Shown here in pieces: positions 7,517 through 15,735 of a DNA stretch of 64,000 bases (position 1 is the stretch's first letter; every line of letters begins with the position of its first letter). The stretch is from Haloferax litoreum (GTDB lineage: Archaea; Halobacteriota; Halobacteria; Halobacteriales; Haloferacaceae), in the NCBI RefSeq assembly GCF_009674605.1, contig NZ_WKJO01000002.1, positions 62,001 through 126,000 on the forward strand, read 5' to 3'. The notes under the pieces were generated by a model. The model had not been told where the DNA came from and searched no databases. It was given only the letters and a program-made list of their open reading frames with translations. A program made the position numbers and the translations under genes.

Positions 7517-8077
7517 ATGACAACCACCGACAAGTATTTGCGGATACCACGATTCGAGTACGACAGCATGCCGAGTTATCGCTCTTTGGAGAGTCTTCGA
7601 GACGCTATTGGAACCACGGTTCGAACGGTGGAAGGCCTCTCGATAGATGCGGGGAAAGTAGCGGAGTACGCCGCGGCGACGAGAGACGAAACACCCCTCT
7701 TCGTCGACGAGGACGCCGCGACGACGATGGGTTTCGATGGAATTCCGGCATCACTCATCCACACGATGACTGCGCTCTACGACCACTACCACGTCAATGG
7801 GGGTCCACTCCACGCCATCGACCTCGGTATGGACCGTCGATATTGGGTTCTCGGTGAGCAAGAGTACGAATACCATCGTCATCCGATAGTCGGCGACGTT
7901 CTCACTGGGGAGACGACGCTCGCAGATGTGTACTCCAAACGAGACGGCGAAATGACGTTTGCGGTCCTCGAGACAAACTACGTCGACGAGACGGGTGCGC
8001 TTCTCGTGACAGAACGAAGAACGATGATAGAGACACGCCGCGCAGCAGACGAGAATCGAGGTAAGACCGATGAGTGA
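7517..8077 (+). CDS. MaoC-like N-terminal (FAS1-like) dehydratase domain protein
   Basis: A 186-residue hot-dog-fold protein of the FAS1-like dehydratase type, with blocks 'LSIDAGKVAEYAAATRDETPLFVDEDAA', in short pieces, and 'GFDGIPASLIHTM'. It probably pairs with the MaoC protein encoded next (8-base overlap) to form an enoyl-CoA hydratase, since this half usually lacks the catalytic Asp/His. I start at the ATG at 7517; the ATG at 7568 is an alternative. It is the first gene of a tightly overlapping operon (7517-10100) with MaoC, a thiolase-like protein and a DUF35 protein. That set resembles ChsH2/ChsH1/Ltp2 of steroid side-chain degradation. Confidence 0.78.
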   Translation: MTTTDKYLRIPRFEYDSMPSYRSLESLRDAIGTTVRTVEGLSIDAGKVAEYAAATRDETPLFVDEDAATTMGFDGIPASLIHTMTALYDHYHVNGGPLHAIDLGMDRRYWVLGEQEYEYHRHPIVGDVLTGETTLADVYSKRDGEMTFAVLETNYVDETGALLVTERRTMIETRRAADENRGKTDE

Positions 8078-8513
8078 GACGTGGCCAATCTCGGGTGACG
8101 AGGGAATCGATGTTGGTGATTCAGGGCCAACCATCGTCGTCGAAAATCTGAGACACGAAGATTTCGTTCGCTTCGCCGGGGCGACTGGTGATTTCAACCC
8201 GATGCACTACGACGATACGTATGCACGGGACGCAGGGTTCCGGTCTGCGTTCGGCCCCGGAATGCTCACCGCTTCGTACGGTGCACGCATGGTCTCGAAG
8301 TGGTTCGGCCTCGGGTCCATCGACCGAATCAAATTCCGCTTCACGGATAAAGTGTGTCCGGGAGACACGCTCACAGTCGAGGGCACTGTAGACGAGGTCG
8401 ATGATACACCTGACGGGATGACTGTCCGCGTTTCGTTCGACGTACGAAACCGGCGTGACGTCGTGGTACTCGAGGGCGAATGCGACGCGATAGTCGGAGG
8501 GTCACATGAGTAA
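8070..8513 (+). CDS. MaoC family (R)-specific enoyl-CoA hydratase subunit
   Basis: A 147-residue hot-dog protein. The hydratase signature 'FAGATGDFNPMHYDD' at about residues 35-50 carries the Asp and His used to add water across an enoyl-CoA double bond. It is followed by 'FGPGMLTASYGARM'. It overlaps the preceding MaoC-N gene by 8 bases and the following thiolase-like gene by 8 bases, indicating a co-translated complex. By analogy with ChsH1-ChsH2, it is likely the catalytic half of a hetero-oligomeric hydratase that feeds the beta-hydroxyacyl-CoA product to the next enzyme. Confidence 0.88.
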   Translation: MSETWPISGDEGIDVGDSGPTIVVENLRHEDFVRFAGATGDFNPMHYDDTYARDAGFRSAFGPGMLTASYGARMVSKWFGLGSIDRIKFRFTDKVCPGDTLTVEGTVDEVDDTPDGMTVRVSFDVRNRRDVVVLEGECDAIVGGSHE

Positions 8514-9681
8514 CTCCGTCTACATCGCCGGGGCGTTCGAACATCCAACCCGCGAGGCACCGGACAAGTCGGCGATGCAACTACACGCAGAAGTTGCCCG
8601 TGGTGCACTTGCCGATGCAGGGCTTCCAAAGTCACGAGTAAACGGGTTTGCGACGGCCGGAATCCCCGAGTACAAACATACGTTCAAAGGGCCGATGATG
8701 ATGGCTGATTACCTCGGCCTACGTGGTGTGTCGTGGGCAGAAAACACCGACGACGGGGGTGGTGCACAGTTGACGCACATGGCCCACGCCGTGAGTGCAA
8801 TTCGAGACGGTAAATGCGACGTCGTCTTGATAACTCTCGGTGGGAGGCCACGCTCACGCGCCCAGAACACGGGAACTGGGGGGACTGCTGGGACGACGAT
8901 GCAGGATAATTTCGAACACATCCATGGCAACACTGTCATCACCCGGTATGCGATGGTTGCGAAACGGCACATGCACGAGTACGGGACGACACCACTCCAG
9001 TTTGGAGCGATCCGTGAGGCGGTCTCGTATCACGCCCAGTTCAACGACGACGCACTCTACCCGGACCCCGTGACGGCACAAGACGTCGTGAACTCTCGGA
9101 CGATTAGCGACCCCATTCACCTGCTCGACTGTTGTGTCATCTCAGACGGCGGCGCTGCTGTGGTGTTGGTCTCATCGGACGTCGCAGACGAATTGGCCCG
9201 CGAGTGTGTCGAGATAATCGGGTGTGGTGAGTCGATAACGCATCACGACGCCGGTCGAATGAATATCCTCGAAACCGGTGCCCGTGAGTCAGGAGATAGT
9301 GCATTCGACGAGGCTGGAATCAGCCGTAGTGACGTCGACTACGCTTCGTTGTACGACTCGTTCACTGTCACGGTTCTCTTGGAGTTAGAGGACCTCGGCT
9401 TTTGTGAGAAAGGCGCTGGTGGCGAATTCGCTGAATCCGGTGCGTTGAAAGCACCCGATGGTGAGTTACCCGTCAACACCGATGGTGGCGGGCTCTGTTC
9501 GAACCAACCAGCAAATAAGGGTGGATTGACCAAAGTCGTCGAGGCAGTTCGGCAACTTCGTGGCGAAACAGCACCCGAAGTCCAGATTCCCAACGCGCGA
9601 TACGCCATCGCACATGGGATGGGTGGCGACTTCGTCACTCGTGAGAAGCACACGACGCTTCTGCTGGAGGCCCCCAGATGA
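8506..9681 (+). CDS. Thiolase-superfamily protein lacking thiolase catalytic residues (Ltp2/SCP2-like aldolase candidate)
   Basis: A 391-residue SCP2-type thiolase-fold protein. At the place of the thiolase nucleophile Cys the sequence is NTDDGGGAQ (residues 80-88), with no Cys. The 'GHPxGATG' motif is replaced by 'CSNQPANKGG' (331-340), so the catalytic His is lost. The C-terminal Cys-x-Gly position reads 'HGMGGD'. 'YDSFTVTV' (283-290) matches the conserved Tyr region of Ltp2-type retro-aldolases. The MaoC pair upstream and DUF35 downstream strengthen the aldolase reading: cleavage of a beta-hydroxyacyl-CoA to a carbonyl compound and a short acyl-CoA. Alternatives are a structural or acyl-transfer role. 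Confidence 0.85.
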   Translation: MSNSVYIAGAFEHPTREAPDKSAMQLHAEVARGALADAGLPKSRVNGFATAGIPEYKHTFKGPMMMADYLGLRGVSWAENTDDGGGAQLTHMAHAVSAIRDGKCDVVLITLGGRPRSRAQNTGTGGTAGTTMQDNFEHIHGNTVITRYAMVAKRHMHEYGTTPLQFGAIREAVSYHAQFNDDALYPDPVTAQDVVNSRTISDPIHLLDCCVISDGGAAVVLVSSDVADELARECVEIIGCGESITHHDAGRMNILETGARESGDSAFDEAGISRSDVDYASLYDSFTVTVLLELEDLGFCEKGAGGEFAESGALKAPDGELPVNTDGGGLCSNQPANKGGLTKVVEAVRQLRGETAPEVQIPNARYAIAHGMGGDFVTREKHTTLLLEAPR

Positions 9682-10100
9682 CTGTTCCCGAACAGTGGGA
9701 GCCGCGAGAGACGCCGGAGGTCGACCCGGAGACGGCCCCGTTTTGGCGAGCAGCGGCCGACGGAACGCTTCTCTTGTACGAGTGTGACGACTGTGGGTTA
9801 GTGTTCTACTACCCGAGGGCGTTCTGTCCGGACGATTTCTCGCCGAACGTCTCGCCGAAACCGGCGACTGGAACCGGTCGAGTGTACACGTACGCGACAA
9901 CCGATGTCGTCAGTGAGTGGCCGAGCGACGACCTCCCGATGGTCTCTGCTATCGTCGAACTCGACGAGGGCCCGCGGATGCTAACGACGCTGGTCGACTG
10001 TGACGCAGATTCCATCGCTATCGACGACCGGGTGGAAGTTGTCTTCGTTCCCACTGACGACGAGGACGTTGCAATCCCGGTGTTCAGACCGACTGATTGA
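9678..10100 (+). CDS. DUF35 (Zn-ribbon / OB-fold) protein
   Basis: A 140-residue protein with 'PFWRAAADGTLLLYECDDCG' at the N-terminus (rubredoxin-like CxxC), then a single Cys in 'AFCPDD' and an OB-fold tail. The usual fourth zinc ligand of the ribbon is absent (CPDD instead of CPxC), so zinc may be bound incompletely or lost. DUF35 proteins are obligate partners of SCP2-type thiolases and Ltp2-type aldolases. The ATGA overlap with the thiolase-like gene at 9678 fits a 1:1 complex. It is the last gene of the operon; the amidase at 10186 has its own weak promoter signal. Confidence 0.88.
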   Translation: MTVPEQWEPRETPEVDPETAPFWRAAADGTLLLYECDDCGLVFYYPRAFCPDDFSPNVSPKPATGTGRVYTYATTDVVSEWPSDDLPMVSAIVELDEGPRMLTTLVDCDADSIAIDDRVEVVFVPTDDEDVAIPVFRPTD

Positions 10101-10185
10101 ACTCGTCACAGTCTCTTTTCATCGTTCTATCTGCCAGCCACGAGTGGGGCGAATCTATTTGCGGCCGAGAGGCGTGGATAGAGCT

Positions 10186-11757
10186 ATGCCTCAAGATGAG
10201 CCGTACCTCGGTCATTTTCTGGAGAGCGAACACGCGCGAACGATTGGAAGCCAACTCAGGCGTGTCTCACGTGACGACGTTCGAACGCTCGGGGACGCCT
10301 ACGACGTGTCCGTCGACGACGACGAACTCGACGAGATTCGTGACGCGATAAATGCGATGGTCGACGGTCTCGGTGTTATCACCGGTCTCCCACTGACGTC
10401 TGTGGACGACCTTGGAGAGCGGTCGTGGTCTGAACCGGCGGACAACCCGTTCAATGCAATCGCGACGAGGTGCGACGTCCCTCCGGCAGATACCTCGGGT
10501 GAACTGTCGGGTCTCTCGATTGGCGTGAAAGACAACGTCCCCGTCGCGGGTGTCCCTATGCACAGTGGTTCCGACGTGTTGTTCGGCTACATACCACCGC
10601 GAGACGCCCCAGTGGTGTCCCGTCTCAGAGAGTCAGGGGCTCGAATCGTCGCCAAGACAACGATGGACGAATTCGCTGGCGGCGGGGGAGGGACGAGAAA
10701 CCCACAGGGTGCAGTCCAGAACCCGCACGACCCGTCACGAGCGGCTGGTGGGTCGTCCAGTGGGAGCGCTGTCGCAGTCGCGGCGTCTCTCGTCGATGCC
10801 GCGCTTGGGACAGATACGGGTGGGTCGGTTCGAATCCCCGCATCGTTCTGTGGCGTCGTCGGATTCCTTCCGTCGTACGGCGTCGTACCTCGGACCGGCG
10901 TGGTGGAACAAACGTACACACAGGACGTCGTCGGTCCGATAGCTAATTCAACCCACGATGCAGCACGGATATATGACGCGATAGCTGGCCCACACGACGG
11001 CGATTCGTCGTCACTCGCAGCAGCAGGGGAAGACGGATACGGAGCAGGCGGTGGTCGAAAGGCAGTCGAAAACGCACCTGACCTCTCAGAGCTCAGGTTT
11101 GGTCGGGTGAGTGGTGGCTTCGGCGATGGCGTCGACGGTGCCGTTGCAAGCCAAGTCTCGGCGTCTCTCGACCGATTGGAAGACGCCGGTGCGACTATCG
11201 AAGAGGTATCGGTCCCGTGGGTATTCGAGTACGATTACGAAGTCAAGAGCATCATCTCGTATGCAGAACTAGCGACCCACTGGCGAAATGGGGGTGCAGC
11301 GTTCGGACGCGACGGACACGTCGACGAGAGATACCAGGCGTCGTTTTCCCGCAACCGCCGGGCCGCGAGTGGGTCACTCGGTCGATTCTTCAAGACGAAA
11401 TTACTCGCTGGTGCCTTCCTCACAGACGCCTACGACGGTCGACTCTACACGAGAGCGCGTATCGCACGCGAACGAATTGCGGAATCGGTTCGTGCGGCGG
11501 CGTCGTCAGTCGATGCACTTGTCATGCCGACGATGCCGGGTGTTGCTCCCAAACTCGAGGATGCGACTGACCCCGGATACGATTACGCTCGTAACACTCG
11601 TCCCGCGACGCTCGCTCGGACTCCTGCGATAACCATCCCCACGGAACCAGTCGATGGGCTTCCCGTCGGTGTCCAATTTATTGGTGAACGGTTCGACGAT
11701 GCCGCCCTTCTCGGTATCGCTGCGGCAGCGGAGTCAGTCGTCACTCCGCGAGAATAG
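10186..11757 (+). CDS. Amidase-signature family amidase, paralogue 1
   Basis: A 523-residue amidase. The Ser-cisSer-Lys triad is visible: Lys in 'SIGVKDNVPVAG', cis-Ser in 'RAAGGSSSGSAVAVAA' and the nucleophile Ser in 'GTDTGGSVRIPASFCG'. I start at the ATG at 10186, since the upstream frame to 10000 overlaps the DUF35 gene and is not coding. An AT-rich element near 10155 is about 30 bases upstream. The enzyme hydrolyses an amide to acid plus ammonia and is well placed to act after the nitrile hydratase at 25.7-27.5 kb. A second amidase is at 29031-30548, and the long N-terminal helical segment (about 80 residues) is shared by both. Confidence 0.92.
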   Translation: MPQDEPYLGHFLESEHARTIGSQLRRVSRDDVRTLGDAYDVSVDDDELDEIRDAINAMVDGLGVITGLPLTSVDDLGERSWSEPADNPFNAIATRCDVPPADTSGELSGLSIGVKDNVPVAGVPMHSGSDVLFGYIPPRDAPVVSRLRESGARIVAKTTMDEFAGGGGGTRNPQGAVQNPHDPSRAAGGSSSGSAVAVAASLVDAALGTDTGGSVRIPASFCGVVGFLPSYGVVPRTGVVEQTYTQDVVGPIANSTHDAARIYDAIAGPHDGDSSSLAAAGEDGYGAGGGRKAVENAPDLSELRFGRVSGGFGDGVDGAVASQVSASLDRLEDAGATIEEVSVPWVFEYDYEVKSIISYAELATHWRNGGAAFGRDGHVDERYQASFSRNRRAASGSLGRFFKTKLLAGAFLTDAYDGRLYTRARIARERIAESVRAAASSVDALVMPTMPGVAPKLEDATDPGYDYARNTRPATLARTPAITIPTEPVDGLPVGVQFIGERFDDAALLGIAAAAESVVTPRE

Positions 11758-11820
11758 TCCTCGTTCGTCTCTTCAACCTCAAATAAGAAGAAAAGTTACG
11801 AGACAAAAAACGGAAATAGA

Positions 11821-13665
11821 TTATCCGGAGACGTACTCGCCGTCTGCCGAGATGCACGCGAAGTCGTCGGCGCTTGGAACCTCACCAGCGGGGTACGTTG
11901 GCGTCGTGTCGGTCCCTGCGGGGTATCTGAGATTGCCGCTGTCGTCCCATCCCCACCCCGCATCCATGAGTGCCTGACGTGCTGCTTCGGCATCGCCGGA
12001 GACCGAATCAGTGAATTTGTGGAGACTGTCTTCCGGTGGGAACGATGGGTGTTGCGGAGTGAAGAAGAGACTGTGGAGTAGTTCCGTCTCGTACCCAGCG
12101 AACACGACCTGGTTGATCTCTTGACGGTTGATGCACTTTCCGATTGCGTCACCGAACTCCGAGTATCGCCCGGGCGCTTGTGGGTACGACGCGTAGAGTT
12201 GCCACGCACCGACACCTGCGAAGCGGGTCTGGCCGAACTGGGCATCATCGAGTTGGTTTTCGAGGTTGATGAGGTCGCTCCCCGAGAGTTCGTCAGCGAC
12301 CTGGATTTCACCCTGTCTGAAGGCGCGGAGCTTGGTAGACTTGTCGTTAAACAGTTGGAAGACGATGGTGCTCTGCGGACTGTAGGTCGGGTGACCGTCG
12401 TACGGCTCCAGAACCATCGTTTGGTCTTTGTTGAACGACGAGAGTTGGTACGGCCCGGACCCGACGTAGGGGTCCGGCTCGAACGTCGCCGGGTCGTCCA
12501 TCCCTTCCCACGTCGGCGGGTGGAGGATACCCCACAGCGGGAGGTGCGTGGTGAGGAACCCGGGGTTCGGCTCGTCGAATTCGAAGACGACTGTCTTGTC
12601 GTCGACCACCTCGATGTTGCTGTAGTTCTGTTTCGCCGCGAGCGCGACGTCGTTCTCTTCCAGCAGTTCGAACGTGAACTTCACGGCTTCGGCGTCTACC
12701 GGATCCCCGTTGTGGAACGTCGCGTCGCCGAGTTCGAAGACGTACCGCCGGCTGTCGTCTTGGACCTCGTAGTTCGTGGCGAGTTGGGTGTTGAACTCAA
12801 GATTCTCGTCGTAGTAGACGAGCTGTGAGTTCAGCATCTGGGCGTATGGTGTGTGGTCGCGGATTCCCGTTAGCAGCAGGTGATTCAACGATTCCACGAA
12901 GTCGACCTGCATAGCGAACACCCAGCGGTCACCGTTTGTCGGAGTTGTCTCAGCCAGCGCAGCGACGTTCCAGAGGTCGAGCCCCATCTCGCCCAGTTTG
13001 TCGTCGGGGACGTTCAGCAGGTCGTTGCGGTACGCGACGAACGCCGACCGAGGAATCATCGGAATCGTGACGACGTCGTTGCTGAACTTCACCATCGCGT
13101 CCTCGTACAGTTGTGCCCGCTCTTCTGGGTCTCCGGTCTCGACGCCCGTCATCACGAGGTCTGAGTACTCACAGTCCGTGTAACTCGCGTAGTTCTTTTG
13201 GCCGTTGTTGCCCGCGTAGTCGATAACCATCGAGCGCAGGTACTCGGTGGGGTCGAGTCGCGGTGGTGCCGAGGAGTTCCCCCACGTGGAGTAGTGGTAG
13301 GTCCGCTTGTCGTTGTAGACGTCGTCGAGGAACGCCGAAATCCCGACGGGTTTCGCTTCGACTGTGATATCGAGTGCGTCCTCGATGTTGTTCTTCACGA
13401 TTGGCACGAGGTCGTCCCACGGTCCGTAACCGGTGATAAATTCGATGACGAGGGTCGGAACACGCTCGCCGAGTTCGTTTCCACCGTCACCTCCCCCTCC
13501 TCCGCCACCGTTTGAGCCGCCATTGTTCCCGCCACTGTCCCCGCCTGTGTCTCCGCCGCCATTTGTTTGACCTCCACAGCCGGCGAGTCCACCGATTACA
13601 CCGGTAGCACCCACTGCTTGTAGTAGTCGTCTTCGTGATACTGACGGAGTGTCTTCTCCCTTCAT
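11821..13665 (-). CDS. ABC transporter substrate-binding lipoprotein, family 5 (dipeptide/oligopeptide type)
   Basis: A 614-residue extracellular binding protein. I start at the ATG at 13665. It gives a twin-arginine-type signal, 'SVSRRRLLQAVGA', and a lipobox 'LAGC' at about residue 30, followed by a Gly/Asn/Asp-rich linker, as in haloarchaeal lipoproteins. SBP_bac_5 features include 'ATNYEVQDDSRRYVFEL', 'FHNGDPVDAEAVKFTFE' and 'YVGSGPYQL'. The permease and ATPase genes lie 3.3 kb away on the other strand (16972-21065), so this is the likely partner although unlinked in transcription. Substrates of this class include peptides, nickel, opines and other small organic compounds. TATA-like sequence at 13693-13700. 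Confidence 0.92.
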   Translation of the reverse strand: MKGEDTPSVSRRRLLQAVGATGVIGGLAGCGGQTNGGGDTGGDSGGNNGGSNGGGGGGGDGGNELGERVPTLVIEFITGYGPWDDLVPIVKNNIEDALDITVEAKPVGISAFLDDVYNDKRTYHYSTWGNSSAPPRLDPTEYLRSMVIDYAGNNGQKNYASYTDCEYSDLVMTGVETGDPEERAQLYEDAMVKFSNDVVTIPMIPRSAFVAYRNDLLNVPDDKLGEMGLDLWNVAALAETTPTNGDRWVFAMQVDFVESLNHLLLTGIRDHTPYAQMLNSQLVYYDENLEFNTQLATNYEVQDDSRRYVFELGDATFHNGDPVDAEAVKFTFELLEENDVALAAKQNYSNIEVVDDKTVVFEFDEPNPGFLTTHLPLWGILHPPTWEGMDDPATFEPDPYVGSGPYQLSSFNKDQTMVLEPYDGHPTYSPQSTIVFQLFNDKSTKLRAFRQGEIQVADELSGSDLINLENQLDDAQFGQTRFAGVGAWQLYASYPQAPGRYSEFGDAIGKCINRQEINQVVFAGYETELLHSLFFTPQHPSFPPEDSLHKFTDSVSGDAEAARQALMDAGWGWDDSGNLRYPAGTDTTPTYPAGEVPSADDFACISADGEYVSG

Positions 13666-13692
13666 CACACCCCTAGCACGTTTTCTCAAGAC

Positions 13693-13700
13693 GATATAAT
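13693..13700 (-). promoter_or_regulatory. TATA-like box of the substrate-binding protein gene
   Basis: Minus-strand ATTATATCGT about 29 bases before the ATG at 13665. It supports that start over the longer frame reaching 13848. Confidence 0.5.
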
Positions 13701-13740
13701 TTGTGGTAGGTAATGTCACGCATATGTACCTAACTGACAC

Positions 13741-13750
13741 ATATTTAGTG
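13741..13750 (+). promoter_or_regulatory. TATA-like box of the amidohydrolase gene
   Basis: ATATTTAGTG, about 27 bases before the ATG at 13771. The spacing favours 13771 over the ATG at 13762. Confidence 0.45.
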
Positions 13751-13770
13751 CGGGACGACAGATGGTAGCC

Positions 13771-14889
13771 ATGCCGTCGAAGGCGTCCGCTGAGAATTCG
13801 ATAGTATCGATAGAGGACCTCGACCACGTTGTCGACTGTGACTTCCACCTAACTGAACGCCCCTCAGACTTCCTTCCGTACGTCGATTCCCCGTGGGACG
13901 AGATACTCGCCCGACCGCTCGAAGACATCCACAAGGGACGGTTTCTCTCCCCGCTGTACCCGAAGTCTGGCATCCTCAACGTCGGGCGGACGACCGGACG
14001 CATCCCTCCGACGAAAGTCACGACGCCAGAAGACGTTCGGGAGGGGATGGAAGAACTGGGGGTGACGGAACCAATTTTGAACGCCGGCACCAATCTCTCA
14101 CTCGGCGTCGTTCACCACGACGAACTCGCAGTCGCACTCGCGAACGCGTACAACCGCTGGGTGACCGAGACGTTCTTCGACGAGGGATTTCGGGGTGCTG
14201 CTGTTATTGCACCGCACCGTCCGAACGACGCCGCTGAAGAGATAGACCGTGTCTCCAAAGAGAAAGGGGTTATCGGGATTCTTTTGCCGAGTGGCGGCGT
14301 CACACCACCATTGGGCCACGAAATGTACCGTCCTATCTTCGAGGCATGTGAGAGCGCAGGCCTCCCATTACTTCTCCATGGAACGGCCAATGGCGCCTGG
14401 CAAAGCCAACCACTCCAACACCGGTGGTTGAACCGGCACATGTCGATTCACGCCGTGTCCCATCCGTTCGACCACATGACGCACTTAACGAGCATGCTCA
14501 CTGCAGGGGTTCCCGCGCTGTACCCGGACCTCGACTTTGTCGTTCAGGAAGCAGGTATCGGTTGGGTACCGTACTTGATGCGCCGACTCGACCACGAACT
14601 GCCAGCGAACGTCGAAGATGCGCCGCTCCTCGAAATGGCACCGAGTAAGTACATCCGACGTCAGTTTTACTTCACCACCCAACCGGTAGAGGGCACTCAC
14701 GACCACGAGTACGTTCGAGCGATGATTCGGTTGATGAGTGGTGGGACGAACCTGATGTTCTCATCGGATTACCCACACTACGATTTCGACAACACCGACC
14801 ACCTACTCAACGTCCTTCGCCCGGCGTTTTCTGACGAGGAGATCGCGAACATCTACGGGGAGACTGCACGAAAGGTGTACGACCTATGA
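13771..14889 (+). CDS. Amidohydrolase_2 family (ACMSD-like) metal-dependent hydrolase or decarboxylase
   Basis: A 372-residue TIM-barrel amidohydrolase. Metal-ligand patterns are 'VDCDFHL' (DxH) near residue 25, 'LLLHGTANG' (His), 'MSIHAVSHPFDHM' and 'FSSDYPHYD' (Asp) near the C-terminus. The ACMSD-like group includes decarboxylases of aromatic or muconate-type acids and hydrolases of ring-cleavage products. The Rieske ferredoxin follows with an ATGA overlap at 14886-14889, which is unusual for a hydrolase. It suggests the pair works next to an oxygenase or that the ferredoxin serves another island enzyme. Confidence 0.85.
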   Translation: MPSKASAENSIVSIEDLDHVVDCDFHLTERPSDFLPYVDSPWDEILARPLEDIHKGRFLSPLYPKSGILNVGRTTGRIPPTKVTTPEDVREGMEELGVTEPILNAGTNLSLGVVHHDELAVALANAYNRWVTETFFDEGFRGAAVIAPHRPNDAAEEIDRVSKEKGVIGILLPSGGVTPPLGHEMYRPIFEACESAGLPLLLHGTANGAWQSQPLQHRWLNRHMSIHAVSHPFDHMTHLTSMLTAGVPALYPDLDFVVQEAGIGWVPYLMRRLDHELPANVEDAPLLEMAPSKYIRRQFYFTTQPVEGTHDHEYVRAMIRLMSGGTNLMFSSDYPHYDFDNTDHLLNVLRPAFSDEEIANIYGETARKVYDL

Positions 14890-15260
14890 GTGACGATTCG
14901 AGGCTCCACTTCGTCGACTCGGCAGCCGACTTTGGAGAAGGCGAGCGACGAATCGTGAGCCTTCCACATGGGGATGTCGCGGTTATTCACACAGACAAGG
15001 GGTACCGAGCGCTGTCAAATCGGTGTCCACATCAAGATGGCCCTGTCGGAGAGGGGTTAGTGAGTAAGTCGCTTCGTCTGTGCCCCGGAGGAACAGGTGT
15101 CTCAGACCTCGGTGTCGACCCGGACCGACCTGTTGTTTCGTGCCCGTGGCACGGATGGCAATTCTTTCTCGAAGATGGTCGCCACGTCAGCGACCCACAG
15201 TACCGAATCCCGACGTTCGACGTGGTCGTGCGTGACGGCGACGTGTTCGTCGTCGGTTGA
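14886..15260 (+). CDS. Rieske [2Fe-2S] ferredoxin
   Basis: A 124-residue single-domain Rieske protein. Both cluster motifs are present: 'CPHQDGPVGEG' (CxH) at about residue 47 and 'SCPWHGWQF' (CxxH) at about residue 86. Between them is a 20-residue insertion ('CPGGTGVSDLGVDPDRP') with an extra Cys. It resembles nitrite-reductase-small-subunit and dioxygenase ferredoxins, so it probably carries electrons to a mono- or dioxygenase. No Rieske oxygenase alpha subunit is in the window. It overlaps the amidohydrolase by 4 bases. Confidence 0.9.
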   Translation: MSDDSRLHFVDSAADFGEGERRIVSLPHGDVAVIHTDKGYRALSNRCPHQDGPVGEGLVSKSLRLCPGGTGVSDLGVDPDRPVVSCPWHGWQFFLEDGRHVSDPQYRIPTFDVVVRDGDVFVVG

Positions 15261-15305
15261 CCAGGGGGATAACACTAAATACTTTGCTAACTCCTCACAT
15301 GGTGT

Positions 15306-15692
15306 ATGGCATCAGCAAGTGTCGACCCCGTCGAGGTCGTCCAACGGTATTGGACTCACCTCGAGGCCGGAGAGTTCGAAGAGGCCGCTGCACAGTTCAC
15401 AGACGACGTGACGTATATCCATATGCCAATCTTCGAGACGCGAACGATTGTCAATGGAAGAGACGAACTGTTGCACTATTTCCGGGATATCCGTGGGAAG
15501 CGTGATTTAGACCACATCCTCGAGAAATCAGTCGCAAACGAGGGGGAGTGCTTCGTGTATGGGACCGGAAAGGGTGATGCTATCGACACTGAGCACGTGT
15601 TCGGCGCCTACGCGGAACTCGACGACGGTAAGATTTCGCACTACTCGATCACCAACCGGGAGAAAGGAGAGGGAGACCGACGGTACGGATAA
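15306..15692 (+). CDS. SnoaL-like / NTF2-like protein, paralogue 2
   Basis: A 128-residue protein of the same small family as those at 4463 and 24055: 'VVQRYWTHLEAGEFEEAAAQF', 'YIHMPIFE', 'GRDELLHYFRDIRGKRD', 'DDGKISHYSITNRE'. It differs in having 'HMPIFE' where the others have HPP. A TATA-like ACTAAATA at 15274-15281, 28 bases before the ATG, indicates an independent leaderless transcript. The function is unknown; an isomerase, hydratase or small oxygenase-type role is possible. Confidence 0.8.
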   Translation: MASASVDPVEVVQRYWTHLEAGEFEEAAAQFTDDVTYIHMPIFETRTIVNGRDELLHYFRDIRGKRDLDHILEKSVANEGECFVYGTGKGDAIDTEHVFGAYAELDDGKISHYSITNREKGEGDRRYG

Positions 15693-15735
15693 TCTCAGCG
15701 GCATCTTTATTTTTTAGCGTGTGGGTGGTAGTAAC

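Noticed and set aside
12121-12828. A 235-residue plus-strand frame opposite the substrate-binding protein
   Set aside because: Its Val/Arg/Glu pattern reflects the complement of Asp/Tyr/Asn-rich codons, and no family features are seen.
13666-13848. An N-terminal extension of the substrate-binding protein to 13848
   Set aside because: The extension would bury the signal peptide and lipobox. The TATA spacing and the twin-arginine motif support 13665.
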